DNA of 10,526 nucleotides from Phoronis ovalis (taxonomy: Eukaryota; Phoronida; Phoronidae): assembly GCA_028565635.1 (NCBI GenBank), contig JAOXYB010062724.1, positions 1-10,526 on the forward strand, in the 5' to 3' direction. Numbering within the stretch: the first letter of the stretch is position 1; every line of letters begins with the position of its first letter. Shown here piece by piece: positions 1 through 8,460 of this stretch. Position numbers and translations under genes: made by a program. The notes beneath the pieces were generated by a model that did no database searches, was not told where the DNA came from, and saw only the letters and a list, made by a program, of their open reading frames with translations.

Positions 1-261
1 TCCCGATACTAAGTACAGAACCTTATCTAATAAACGGGCGAAGTTGTGCATAGGAACTCTTCCCAGATCTCTAGTATGCAAAGAACTGCGTGATTGTTCA
101 TTTTACAAAAAGCGGAATTGTGGGAAATTTTTAGTTTGTGACTGGTTTTTAAGCTTTCCTACATAACATATCCAACTAAACAGTACAAAGAAAAAAAATC
201 GCTAATAATTTATGAACTTGTTTTGTATATTTTTTTGCTTGGTTTTGATAATTACATTCAG
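1..261 (+). other. Left-edge stretch, probable intron of the LRR gene
   Basis: The end of this stretch is a good splice acceptor: a T-rich run at about 221-245 followed by ATTACATTCAG ending at 261, which leads into the first recognised exon. The next exon needs two codon bases from the preceding exon (phase 2). An edge-touching open frame runs from 2 to the TAA at 164-166 (54 codons). It has no recognisable similarity and no well-placed phase-2 donor, so I do not call it an exon. Confidence 0.4.
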
Positions 262-359
262 ATTTGATGAATTTACAGCTGCAAACCGATCATACCTCGA
301 TTCACCGACACAGGAACCAGCTCCTAAACCAGGATCAGGAAATAAAAAGAAGAAAAAAG
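262..359 (+). CDS. LRR gene, exon A (first recognised exon)
   Basis: The acceptor is ATTACATTCAG and the donor G|GTAAGG. The exon enters in phase 2 (its first base completes a codon) and leaves with one base of a codon. It encodes 32 full codons starting FDEFTAANRS and ending in five lysines. A second AG at 277-278 would give a shorter in-frame exon, but the FDEFT extension reads as genuine protein, so I prefer 262. Confidence 0.75.
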
Positions 360-2404
360 GTAAGGCTGTGAAAATGTAAAGCAGATACTGGTTTGTCAAG
401 TAATGAAATTCACAACATCTCACTATTGTAAATCTAACTTTGGTTGTTGTTGCATTCAAATAGATTGTATTTATCAGTTTTCAGAGAAAACATAAATTAT
501 TTGCAAATATAACTTCTTGTTATGTTGTTATGTAACAAAGCATAACAAAGAAAAAACATTTACTACTGCTTACAAAGCATATTATTTTTGTAACAAAAAT
601 AAAATGCCAATGAAAGCATAGATACTTTCTTTGTGCTGTCACTGTGGAATTACAGATGTAACCTATTTACATTCACTCAGGGAAGAAAAAGAAGAAGAAA
701 GCTCCACCACCACCCCCAGAACCTGGCCCTTGGTTACACAAGCTCCATCTAGCGGATAATGGCATAGATTCATATGGGAAAGGATCAAACTTTGCTCCTC
801 TTATCTGTATGCGTTTATTTAAAAAGTAAGAACATAAAAGTATTAAGCTTCTTTGTTTCTTTATGAGTGTTTTTCTTTAAGGAGGTAAATAACAGAGGTG
901 CTGAGACATTTTATGGCTTAGTCAGAGGTCAGCTGACAAAGAATACCGGGGTCTGAATCAAATAAGTGGATGGTACACATGTTTGTGAATAAAAACATGC
1001 GTTAACGTGTAGTATGCGATTAGGGTTAATTTTTCTATCAAATTAAAAAGGATACCTTATTTGATTACCTGTACGTGTTTATGTACTGGAGTATTTTAAT
1101 TCCAATACAGCCCTGATAAAAAGGGTATCTAAAATGTCTTAGTCAGTGAAAAGGGGTCAAAATGTAAAAATGGATAAATGCTTTTAGGGCTTTATGAAAA
1201 CCCATTCACATACATGGGTACCAGATATTCCGAGTCAGACACCTGGGCAAAGAATACTTATGCTGCTACATACCCTATCTGTAGTATCCACTATGACCAC
1301 TGTTAAACATACTTGATTTAATCATTACTATTAAATGAAACAAAGTAATACAACTACTGTTGCACTAGAGTGGTTATAAATATATAACTGTAATTATTAC
1401 TGATTTGCACCCGGATCAAAAAGCTTTATATAAAAATTTATTTTTTGATTTTCTTCCTGGCTGTAATTCTTTATTGCAATTTCTTCAGATGAGTCACATT
1501 ACATGTTGTAATATCCTATTACAGACTTATTCTAAATTCTAAGTGTTTACAAGAATTAGATTTAGAAGATAATCTCATTGGTGATTTGGGTGGCAGAGAA
1601 GTTATGGAAGCATTAGAAGAGAGAAAGGAAGGTAATATAATGTACGATTACCTGTATTATTACATCTAATAATACATAATTATCAGAAAAAAATGGTCTA
1701 AAATTACAAGGCTGCTGAACATTTAAAGAGTTGCAGTAGCTCATTTCTTATTTATGTACTCAAATGCACATGTATGTCCATATGTCACCTACTCTGACAG
1801 ACACAATAATTTTTTATTTTTATGTTTTTTTATTGCAGCAAAATTGGGAGGTCTGAAAGTGAAGACAACTCATCGTATGAACAACTCAACATTTGAAGCC
1901 ATCTGTAAGTTGGGTAATGGAAAAATAGCAAAGAAAAAGAAGAAGAAGGGAAAGGTATCAAATCATGCAAAGGGCTGTTCTGCTTGTAGTTGACAAGGAG
2001 AGAAGGAGGGCACTTCAGTACACGAAATATGGGTGGTGGATCTTAATCAAATCATGTACATATAATAGTACAGTATGTTATAAATATATTATGGGTGGTG
2101 GGGGGGTCTTCTTAAAGTGCATTCCTCCCCCTGTATACTTAAAAGCAGGACACTCTAACACATTATCAAGTATTAACTTTCAAACAATTTACTGTCCCTA
2201 TATTTTCGTGTTAATGATCAGCACTGATATATTTTCCGTATGTTTAAACTTGAAATTTAGTGACTCTTTTAAACACTGTTCATCAGAAAAAAAATCAGAG
2301 TAGAACAAAGTATTTCTTGAATTTATTCACTGCAATATGCAGCAGTGTGTTCCAGTTTCATCAAAACATTGCATATTGTAATTAATTTACAGAAAAAGAA
2401 GTAA
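262..2404 (+). CDS. Leucine-rich-repeat protein with lysine-rich linker and tail, C-terminal part (5 exons)
   Basis: The spliced model joins 262-359, 681-825, 1525-1631, 1839-1954 and 2393-2404, and all four internal junctions keep one frame open. It encodes 158 residues up to TAA at 2402-2404. In order, these are a start FDEFTAANRSYLDSP, a lysine run interrupted by one glycine, a proline stretch (APPPPPEPGP), two LRR units, and a lysine-rich end. The LRR units (LHKLHLADNGI and LQELDLEDNLIGDLG) fit the LxxLxLxxNxI pattern of ribonuclease-inhibitor-type LRRs, which usually form protein-binding solenoids. A segment TTHRMNNSTFEAICKLGNG follows and then the basic tail. Many animal LRR proteins with basic disordered linkers are ciliary or axonemal; DRC5-like, LRRC71-like or LRRC74-like proteins are possible relatives, but I cannot assign one. 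The N-terminal part, probably holding more LRRs, is missing. The gene is confident from frame continuity and splice sites; its function is not known. Confidence 0.8.
360..680 (+). other. Intron 1 of LRR gene
   Basis: This is a 321-base intron with GTAAGG donor and CATTCACTCAG acceptor. It is AT-rich with stops in all relevant frames. It holds imperfect repeats of an AACAAAG/ATAACAAAG motif around 533-600 and nothing else recognisable. It interrupts the lysine tract: the glycine codon between the two lysine runs is split by it. Confidence 0.7.
681..825 (+). CDS. LRR gene, exon B: lysine/proline linker and first LRR
   Basis: The acceptor is CATTCACTCAG and the donor AA|GTAAGA. The two leading G bases complete the glycine codon begun in exon A. 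The exon encodes six lysines, APPPPPEPGPW, the LRR core LHKLHLADNGI, and a helical-side segment with CMRLFK. It ends with two bases of a lysine codon. Confidence 0.8.
826..1524 (+). other. Intron 2 of LRR gene
   Basis: This is a 699-base intron, GTAAGA to TATTACAG. Its 880-1330 part is richer in G, C and CpG than its flanks and carries repeated short words: CTTAGTCAG at 917-925 and 1138-1146, and CAAAGAATAC at 937-946 and 1248-1257. This suggests an inserted repeat. No exon is visible inside it. Confidence 0.7.
914..960 (+). repeat. Possible tRNA-derived SINE remnant (A box and B box)
   Basis: TGGCTTAGTCAG at 914-925 matches the RNA polymerase III A-box pattern TRGCNNAGYNGG at 11 of 12 positions. 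GGTCTGAATCA at about 950-960 matches the B-box pattern GGTTCGANTCC at roughly 8 of 11. The spacing of about 35 bases is that of a tRNA. A 10-bp palindrome GTCAGCTGAC lies between them at 928-937. No acceptor stem or A-rich tail is clear, so it is not an intact tRNA gene. A decayed SINE head is the best reading, and chance is not excluded. Confidence 0.3.
1525..1631 (+). CDS. LRR gene, exon C: second LRR
   Basis: The acceptor is TATTACAG and the donor G|GTAATA. The first base completes a lysine codon. The exon encodes 35 codons containing the LRR core LQELDLEDNLIGDLG followed by a helix-like, charged end (REVMEALEERKE). One base of an alanine codon remains at the donor. Confidence 0.82.
1839..1954 (+). 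CDS. LRR gene, exon D: post-LRR segment and lysine tail
   Basis: A strong T-rich tract leads to TATTGCAG. The exon completes the alanine codon and reads AKLGGLKVKTTHRMNN and onward through a lysine tail ending KKKKKKGK. The donor AAAG|GTATCA is in phase 0. If the donor is not used, the frame continues for 12 more codons (ending CSACS) to TGA at 1991-1993, an alternative C-terminus. Confidence 0.8.
1955..2392 (+). other. Intron 4 of LRR gene, or retained 3' sequence
   Basis: The donor is GTATCA and the acceptor TTAATTTACAG. The interior has a 12-mer direct repeat TATGGGTGGTGG at 2028-2039 and 2090-2101, the second running into a G7 run, and a C5 run at about 2124-2130. Plus-strand open frames here read like chance (low-complexity, no homology seen). 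If the donor is skipped, this becomes 3' untranslated sequence. Confidence 0.6.
2393..2404 (+). CDS. LRR gene, exon E: three lysine codons and stop
   Basis: The acceptor AATTTACAG is followed in frame by AAA AAG AAG TAA. The exon therefore adds only three lysines, extending the basic tail of exon D, before the stop. The pyrimidine tract is weak. The frame agreement and the match in character with the preceding lysine tail support it over intron retention. Confidence 0.65.
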   Translation, partial: KKK

Positions 2405-2773
2405 GAATGGAGGGACAACCATGTCTGATGAATTCTGCTAATTAAGGACCATCAGCAAATTTAATGAGTTAAACTTTTTTACGGACATGTGCAAGTTAGA
2501 AGTTCACTAAAATGAAATATTGTAAAATTATTGTCTCAAGCATGAAATGGAAAAGGAACTTGGTTGCATAACACTGTGCCACAGAAGTTTTGCACAGTAT
2601 AATATAAAAATATTAATTCTTATGCCTTTTTAAGTTTATTTATTATGTATCTTGTAATATATAACTCTTATTAGAAAAAATACTTTTTATTATATTGTTA
2701 GACTACCTGATGCAAATAACCATGAAATTATTGATCTTTATACTTAAACTTAATATATTAAAATATATTGCAT

Positions 2774-2779
2774 AATAAA
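2774..2779 (+). terminator. Candidate polyadenylation signal AATAAA (proximal)
   Basis: This canonical hexamer lies 370 bases after the LRR gene stop. The sequence after it is AT-rich without a clear G/T-rich element, so it is the weaker of the two candidates. Confidence 0.3.
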
Positions 2780-2839
2780 ATTAATGCTTAGTATTTGTAC
2801 TTAAGTAAAATGGTAATAATTATTACAGTATTAAATATT

Positions 2840-2853
2840 ATTGCCATGGCAAC
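2840..2853. promoter_or_regulatory. RFX-type X-box motif
   Basis: The sequence ATTGCCATGGCAAC differs at one position from the palindromic RFX optimum GTTGCCATGGCAAC. Its inner 12 bases (2841-2852) are a perfect palindrome. RFX factors bind such X-boxes and in animals drive many cilium genes, usually close upstream of the start of transcription. Here it lies 436 bases after the LRR stop and about 3 kb before the next recognised ATG, so its target is unclear. Confidence 0.5.
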
Positions 2854-2979
2854 TAATACACATAGTTCATGTTACTACTCTTTATACCTTGCAGTAAGCT
2901 GACACATTTCCTCATATACATGTAAAATCTAGATACACTATATTTTCAATAATGTAGTTTTCCTGACATTTGACCTCTC

Positions 2980-2985
2980 AATAAA
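2980..2985 (+). terminator. Candidate polyadenylation signal AATAAA (distal)
   Basis: This canonical hexamer is followed about 20-35 bases later by GGAGGTTACATTTGGGG, a fitting G/T-rich downstream element. It is the preferred 3' end of the LRR gene transcript. Confidence 0.45.
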
Positions 2986-3010
2986 GTATGAAACACACGA
3001 GACTTGGAGG

Positions 3011-5690
3011 TTACATTTGGGGATACAAGATACAAATTTGTTTATTATAGTAAAATGTTTGTTTACAATTGTTACATATAATGGAGATCTCCACAATCCC
3101 TCATTTCTAACCCTTCCAGTATAATACTTAATCAGAAATTAAATATGCATTACAATTCTGGGCTGCACAAAACTGATATGCTTTCAACCAATTCAAATAG
3201 ATGAAAAAGTAGCTGTATGATGATCTGACATCCTAACGACTTCAGTCTATAGCTGTCAGCAAAAAGTGACAAATTACATAGTTATATTAACTCTGAAATA
3301 TCAAATTAAACCTAAGGAGCTAAAAGCTTAGCAATGACATGATCCTTTGTAATCTTGCAGCTTATAGATTCTGTATAAATTCCACATGTTCTAAAGCTAT
3401 GCCATTAAAATTATAGTGCCAACAGCAAACATTGAAAAAATCATGCTTTGAAATTCTTAAAAAAAATCTAATCCTTCACTTATATAAGTTAATGTAATTT
3501 GTATTGTAGATATTACCCAATTATAATTTAAAAAATAATGAAAATTGTGAGGTACTGAATTTATCTTTCCCATTAGACAATGTCCATAAGAGTGAACACT
3601 GAATAAGTAATAACTGGATTTTACACTGTATATGCTGGGTATTTGTCCAGGTTTCAAAAATACTTAATGTCATTTTCATACTGTTATGTATAGTACACCT
3701 ATGCTTCAATGAGTTAATAACATGTATGATGGGAAACAAAATCAATAAGGCCAAGATAAAAGTTCTGTTTCTTACATTACTGCTTTTAAAAATTTGACTA
3801 TTCATAAGTTTTCTCTTTATTTAGGAGCAAATATACATTGCATAACAGCCTTTTATGCATAGCAGGGAATGAGTGAGTAGTAGTTCTCTGGGAATAAAAT
3901 TACCTTTCATGAAATTTCTAAAATGCACTATTCATTAGGATTATTTTTCTTGGCCTAATATAACTAGAATTGTTGCTCTATTATACTATTTTCATTTGCA
4001 TCATTCTGTCACTGTGTACCTGGAATACTGTTCTTACACATTTTAATAATTAGCTCAATCTTACAGTTTCAGCATTAGCTTGAGCAAATTTTACTAAATA
4101 ATTTTTCTGACTGGATGCCCATAAAAAAGTCAAGCTAGATACTGGTTAATTATTTGGCAGGAATAATCTTTGAATTACTTTGCAAAAGATTCCTTCACTT
4201 TTTATTTGCTAATAAAATTAAATGATTATGTAACTAAAATCCCTGGTGCCTTTTCAAAATGGAGTATAGTTTACTTGTTAAAAACATAGTTAGCATGAAT
4301 TTAGATACACTACTTGATTTTCCTGTAGGAAATACCTTTTGTGATTTTTAGAAGGTGTAGCCAAATGCTAATTAAATTTCATTCATGTCACACACGAGTC
4401 TGAAAATATGTATAACCTCTGAATATTAAAATTTTAGAAACCAATTATTTTTGTGTAAAAAGATGTAATACAAATTTTGCACATACTTTTACTTAAAACC
4501 ATAACAAGACTATAGGTTATAGCCTTAAGGGAATATAATTTTGATATAAACTGCAGGCTTTATTTTTAATTTCCTATAGAAGCCAAGTAAAAAAGGGTTA
4601 AAGGGTAGTTAAGTATCTGGAATACAAGCATGATGCACATGACATACTGGTATATTTATAGACTTTCGTACTGGTGTATAAATAGCTCCAAAAAGTATTA
4701 AGTAATGACAATGGACTATTTGTACATTGAAAAATAACTTATAAAGCTTTTTTCAATAAAAAGTTTTATCTCAAGCTTAGCAAGAATAAAATAACATTAA
4801 AATCATTCATGATCTTACTGATTAAGAATCCCTACTAAGGGTAAACCATGTAATTTGTGATTCTGTACAGAATTCTGCATTTAGTTAATAACTTCCTCTA
4901 GGCCTGTGTCAATGCGCAACATTTTGTTGTAGTACCCTCATGTCTCCCTGGAAATCCAAATACTTACAGAAAATGCATTTTTATATTACTGTGATGTCAT
5001 ACTTTAAAAATTATACATGGTAATCTTCCAAATTTGCCAAGTCTCAGGCCTTTGGCGTGGGCTAACACATTTCATTTCTTTGATGCAAGTGACACTGAAT
5101 CTTATGCCAAAATAACTATCAGATGAAAATACTCCAGTTTGCAGGAAAAGAAAAGAATTTTTTTTCCAGGAAGACTTTCAGCAACCACCCCTTCTACTTT
5201 CTCCCACGCACACAAAATACATGCACGCACACAAAATACATGCACGCACACACATCGGGAGTGAACTCCCAAGCAAAATCTCATTCATTCTCAGGTCTGG
5301 GCCTTGTAATAATGTTTTCTTTTTTTTATCCATATATTATTATAAACTTATATTTAATATTCAATTTAATATAAGAGAAAGAATCTATATTCCACAGAGA
5401 AATCACAAAACTAATCATAAATAATCATAAACTAACTAATATCTGCAGAGTTAAAGTTAATAGTGTAAGACAATAAAAGATTAAAGTGTCTTTCACATCA
5501 TTTAACATAATGAAAGTACCATGTAATGTAAACAGTGTTATCAATTTTAAGCTAGAAAAAAACTAATTCAATAATTCATCGTCTCCCTAAAACAATTGGA
5601 ATCATATACATAGAATCTAGCCAAGTACACATTTGAAAAGCACCCTATTAATGATACAAGATAACATGGACATGCGGTACTGCAAAATAT
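3011..5690. other. Long AT-rich intergenic stretch, no gene seen
   Basis: I read both strands for exons flanked by matching splice sites and found none that connect in frame. The open frames on the minus strand near 3457-3805 and both strands near 5100-5424 have low-complexity, compositionally driven translations and no family resemblance. Small palindromes occur at 3082-3093 (TGGAGATCTCCA) and 4860-4873 (ATTCTGTACAGAAT), about as many as chance gives. Several AATAAA words are scattered through it. Non-coding first exons of the gene at 5809 could lie here unseen. Confidence 0.6.
5205..5254. repeat. 19-bp tandem repeat, about 2.5 copies
   Basis: The unit CACGCACACAAAATACATG occurs twice exactly (5205-5223 and 5224-5242), followed by a partial third copy that drifts into ACACA. 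It gives a local cluster of CpG in an otherwise CpG-poor region. A short inverted repeat GGGAG-TGAA-CTCCC follows directly at 5257-5270. It is a minisatellite-like slippage product with no function implied. Confidence 0.85.
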
Positions 5691-5808
5691 TTTCTACGGC
5701 ATTTAATGGCAAATATTTAGATAGATGAGACATTTATGTAACAGACATTGCATAATACGTTTATATATCGGCTTTTAGGCGAATTTTACATAAAAAAAAT
5801 AAAATATA
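5691..5808 (+). promoter_or_regulatory. Presumed 5' region of the MGCGNS gene
   Basis: CpG dinucleotides become more frequent here and in the following exon. A TATA-like TTTATATAT at 5760-5768 lies about 40 bases before the ATG, and GGCTTTTAG at 5770-5778 could instead be a splice acceptor for a non-coding first exon. The two readings cannot be separated from sequence alone. Confidence 0.35.
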
Positions 5809-5938
5809 ATGGGCTGTGGAAACAGCAAAAACAGTCAATATTCTAATTTAAAAACAAGACGGTACCAAGAAACCAGTGATATGAACACAACGATTTCCTA
5901 CATTGCTAACGAGCGAGGGGAACCAGATGGAGATGATG
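5809..5938 (+). CDS. MGCGNS gene, exon 1
   Basis: This exon has 43 codons plus one base, from the ATG to the donor G|GTAAGA. It contains the acylation motif at residues 1-6, the KTRR patch and an acidic end (EPDGDD). Its CpG content is higher than that of the flanks. Confidence 0.72.
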
Positions 5939-6649
5939 GTAAGATACTATGTTTCACTATTAATTAATGAAGGAACATGACACAGAATTTTTGACAAGAT
6001 TCTAGGTGTAATCTTCACAATGATAAACAAATTGGTGAATAATGTTATACCAGTTCATAAAATTTATCCCAAAATGGCAAGTAAAAGCGTGTGCTATATG
6101 TAAAGCTTAGGCTATGATAACCTCAAAACCATTATTCCAAATAGTTTTCACGTAGATGGAAAAGATGCTTTTTCTTTACTCTTTACAAACACTAATTTAT
6201 TGACCATTTCCGAATTAGCTTGTTTCCTCGGTAAAACATTTTCCATCTGCGCTGAATTATTGAAAGCAGCAGCAGCATAAATCTAAGTTATATATTCTTT
6301 ATAACAAAGTAATATTCATGCACTTGTACATTATATTATTTGCATTTAGTAGTCTGTTTGTTCGATTTGGTAGTTTGTAAAATAGATTGACAATGTAGAT
6401 TTTGTTTAACTTGTAATTTAATTTTGTAGTAACCATACAGACCTAAGATTTTCTGTTCATCAATAAATATTATTATTAAAATAATAATGAAAATGAAGAT
6501 TTCTGAAGGTTTAATATGTTACATTTGCATTTTTTGTTATAGTAACTAGTGATACCCTTGCTCAGCTTCCAATAGAAAATAATTCTAGCGAAGACAATGA
6601 TAAAACAAAGGAAGATAAAGGACTTCATAACAACAGTCAAAAGACATAA
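5809..6649 (+). CDS. Small MGCGNS protein with N-terminal dual-acylation motif (2 exons, complete)
   Basis: Exons 5809-5938 and 6543-6649 join through a GTAAGA donor and a TTGTTATAG acceptor, splitting a valine codon (GAT GAT G|TA). They give 78 residues. The ATG has A at -3 and G at +4. The protein begins MGCGNSKN: Gly2 fits N-myristoylation and Cys3 palmitoylation, the pair that anchors small proteins to the inner face of the plasma membrane. A short basic patch (KTRR) at residues 15-18 could assist membrane binding. The rest is hydrophilic and probably disordered, rich in Asp, Glu, Asn, Ser and Lys (IENNSSEDNDKTKEDK near the end). There are no membrane segments or domains. The start resembles those of BAALC and OCC1, small vertebrate proteins beginning MGCG, but the remainder does not align convincingly by eye. 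I do not assign a family. The start, frame-preserving splice and polyadenylation signal make it a likely real gene. Confidence 0.72.
5939..6542 (+). other. Intron of the MGCGNS gene
   Basis: This is a 604-base intron, GTAAGA to TTATAG. It is AT-rich and holds a short CAG run near 6269 (AGCAGCAGCAGC) and the GTTTCCTCGGTAAAAC sequence near 6220-6235. I see no additional exon. A cassette exon that keeps the frame is possible but not visible. Confidence 0.65.
6543..6649 (+). CDS. MGCGNS gene, exon 2 (terminal coding exon)
   Basis: The exon completes the valine codon and then encodes 34 residues, TSDTLAQLPIENNSSEDN and onward to NNSQKT, with TAA at 6647-6649. The acceptor tract TTTGCATTTTTTGTTATAG is good. 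Confidence 0.72.
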
Positions 6650-6915
6650 AAGGGATTAATTGGCAATTTGTAAACACGATAGTAAAGGACAATTAAAAAA
6701 TTGGAGATATGATGACTTCATACAAGAACCCGAAAGAACATGAAGATTTTTTAGTTAATATTATAAGTACACTTCACCTCTAGTTGTCACTGCAAGGGGT
6801 ATTTTTTTTGGTTAAAGAAACCTTTTAACTTAAAAGGGATTTGTCATTTCAATTGTACAAGCAACCTTTAACTAATATAAATGTTAGGACAATAAAGATT
6901 ATGACAAGTCGTATT
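6650..6915 (+). other. Probable 3' untranslated region of the MGCGNS gene
   Basis: The stretch runs from the stop codon to about 20 bases past the AATAAA at 6891-6896. It includes a T8 run near 6802 and no reading frame of note. Confidence 0.5.
6891..6896 (+). terminator. Polyadenylation signal AATAAA
   Basis: This canonical hexamer lies 242 bases after the stop of the MGCGNS gene and is followed by a T/G-containing stretch (GTCGTATTCTTGTAATTAG). It is the likely transcript end for that gene. Confidence 0.5.
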
Positions 6916-8460
6916 CTTGTAATTAGTTCTCAACATGACAAATTGTTGGCAATTGACACTTAAGAAATACAAGAAACCAAACAATGTTAATAATCGACTA
7001 TTAGTACTAAGAGCAGTATGCACAACAATTACAACTTAGAAAATAGAAAAAAGCAAAACTGTCACATGACATTTTGACATTTCGATAAATATACCGCAGT
7101 TAGAAAGTTTGGTGTAAAAACGGCAGAAAAGACATGAGGATCATATATGCATTCAAATGACATTTATAAATTATGTAAATAGACCAAAAAATATGTAATA
7201 GAAAAAGTAGTTCATAAGAAGGGAGACGATTTATGAATGCAATAATAAGTGTAAATGAACTGCAAAAGTGTTATATATAATATGCTATATATCTTTAGGA
7301 TTATCTGTAACAACATATTTTAACTCACATCATATTCATTCATAGTATTTTTAAAATGTTATACTTTTTCAGGAGTGTGTATATACCTTGCTAATATTTC
7401 AAAAAATTTGAATATATATTATTGCTTCAGGCTACAAAAAAAAGTTGTCTACTGGAGTCAGTCATATAAAAGCCTACTGAATAATTTAAAGCAATTAAAT
7501 TGTAACACTGATTCTTGAATCACATTATTATCTGAATGCAGCATTCATTAATACCTAGGAGGGGTATTCAAATAAATTATAGAGAAGTTCATATGAAGTT
7601 GGATATAATATTTAGTACCGTATGGTATACAAAACACATCAGATGGAATTAATAAAATAATTTATCCTTAGTGTATTCAGTAGTCAGATGAAAGACAGTC
7701 ACTGATTTATAATTTGAGAGCTTGCCACTCTGTCAACTATGTCATTTTGATTATTGCAACATACCAATAACAACAAAGACATGCACACTTTGAATACTAA
7801 ATCTATTCTTTAAATTTAATACATCTGTGTATCAAAGGAGAAAAATTTGATTACTATGTCAAAGTAATTACTGATACATATACTAGCACTCATATCCTAA
7901 TTTTTTTTTATTAATTCTGCGTTACTTTATAAAATTATCAAATTTACATTTTATTGATCTGAATACATATAAATAATAAAAGTATTGATATTATTATATA
8001 TACTCAAACTGTGACAATTATGCTAAATAGAAACTGGAACAAGTAGTAACTAAAATATAATATTATTAATAGTTTGTCAGACTAATATTATAACACATGT
8101 AGCTGACATTTTAAGTTTATTTTTTTCTGTAAAAAATATAATTAATCTTAAGAGATACAAATGCTTAATTTATTAAAACGTAAATAATACTAGTTTTATT
8201 AGGACAATGTAATATTTTATATAGCACCACATAAATATGAAAGGTAACCAGGATATAATTCGCACCTGATGTGATCATGTAAGACACATACATGGAGTAT
8301 TGATTGTGACGCACAATGGGAAGCAAACAAAAGACTAATAACTAATTGCAGGATATTATAGTTACATGAAGTTGTACTTAGTATTGTGCATAATGCAAAT
8401 TATCTTTACAAAAAATAGCCATCCAAGTACAATATACTGGAAACCCTTTACATAAGTCTA
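6916..8460. other. AT-rich intergenic stretch, no gene seen
   Basis: Both strands are broken by dense stop codons. I found no exon with matching splice signals and no repeat family I can name. Composition is extreme in places, for example 7960-8200, which is almost all A and T. Confidence 0.6.

Larger units (their letters stand above)
2405..3010 (+). other. Probable 3' untranslated region of LRR gene
   Basis: This AT-rich sequence follows the stop and has no coding signal. Two AATAAA hexamers lie in it, at 2774-2779 and 2980-2985. The second is followed by a G/T-rich stretch (about 3000-3021), the usual arrangement at a cleavage site, so I place the likely transcript end near 3005. The X-box motif at 2840 falls inside this stretch. 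Confidence 0.45.

Noticed and set aside
2-166. Edge-touching plus-strand frame of 54 codons
   Set aside because: It could be part of an upstream exon, but no donor in the required phase 2 with a good consensus is present and the translation resembles nothing I know.
202-459. Minus-strand open frame of 85 codons
   Set aside because: It lies antisense over the plus-strand exon 262-359, which has good splice sites and continues in frame through four more exons. The translation shows no domain.
914-985. Functional tRNA gene
   Set aside because: The A-box and B-box are recognisable, but no acceptor stem or anticodon arm folds by eye.
1965-2303. Plus-strand open frame of 112 codons
   Set aside because: It begins inside intron 4 in a different frame from exon D, and its composition follows low-complexity intron sequence.
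3457-3805. Two overlapping minus-strand frames of 66 and 94 codons
   Set aside because: They are AT-driven translations with no splice partners, no domain and no promoter or polyadenylation context.
4860-4873. Perfect 14-bp palindrome ATTCTGTACAGAAT
   Set aside because: In 10 kb of this composition about one such palindrome is expected by chance, and it matches no clear binding motif. The 12-bp TGGAGATCTCCA at 3082 is rejected for the same reason.
5102-5424. Overlapping frames on both strands around the tandem repeat
   Set aside because: The 19-bp repeat and the CA-rich sequence suppress stops locally. The repeated His/Thr/Cys words simply reflect the repeat.
6220-6235. Second possible X-box, GTTTCCTCGGTAAAAC, in the MGCGNS intron
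   Set aside because: Only one half-site is good; the other departs from the RFX consensus at two or more positions.
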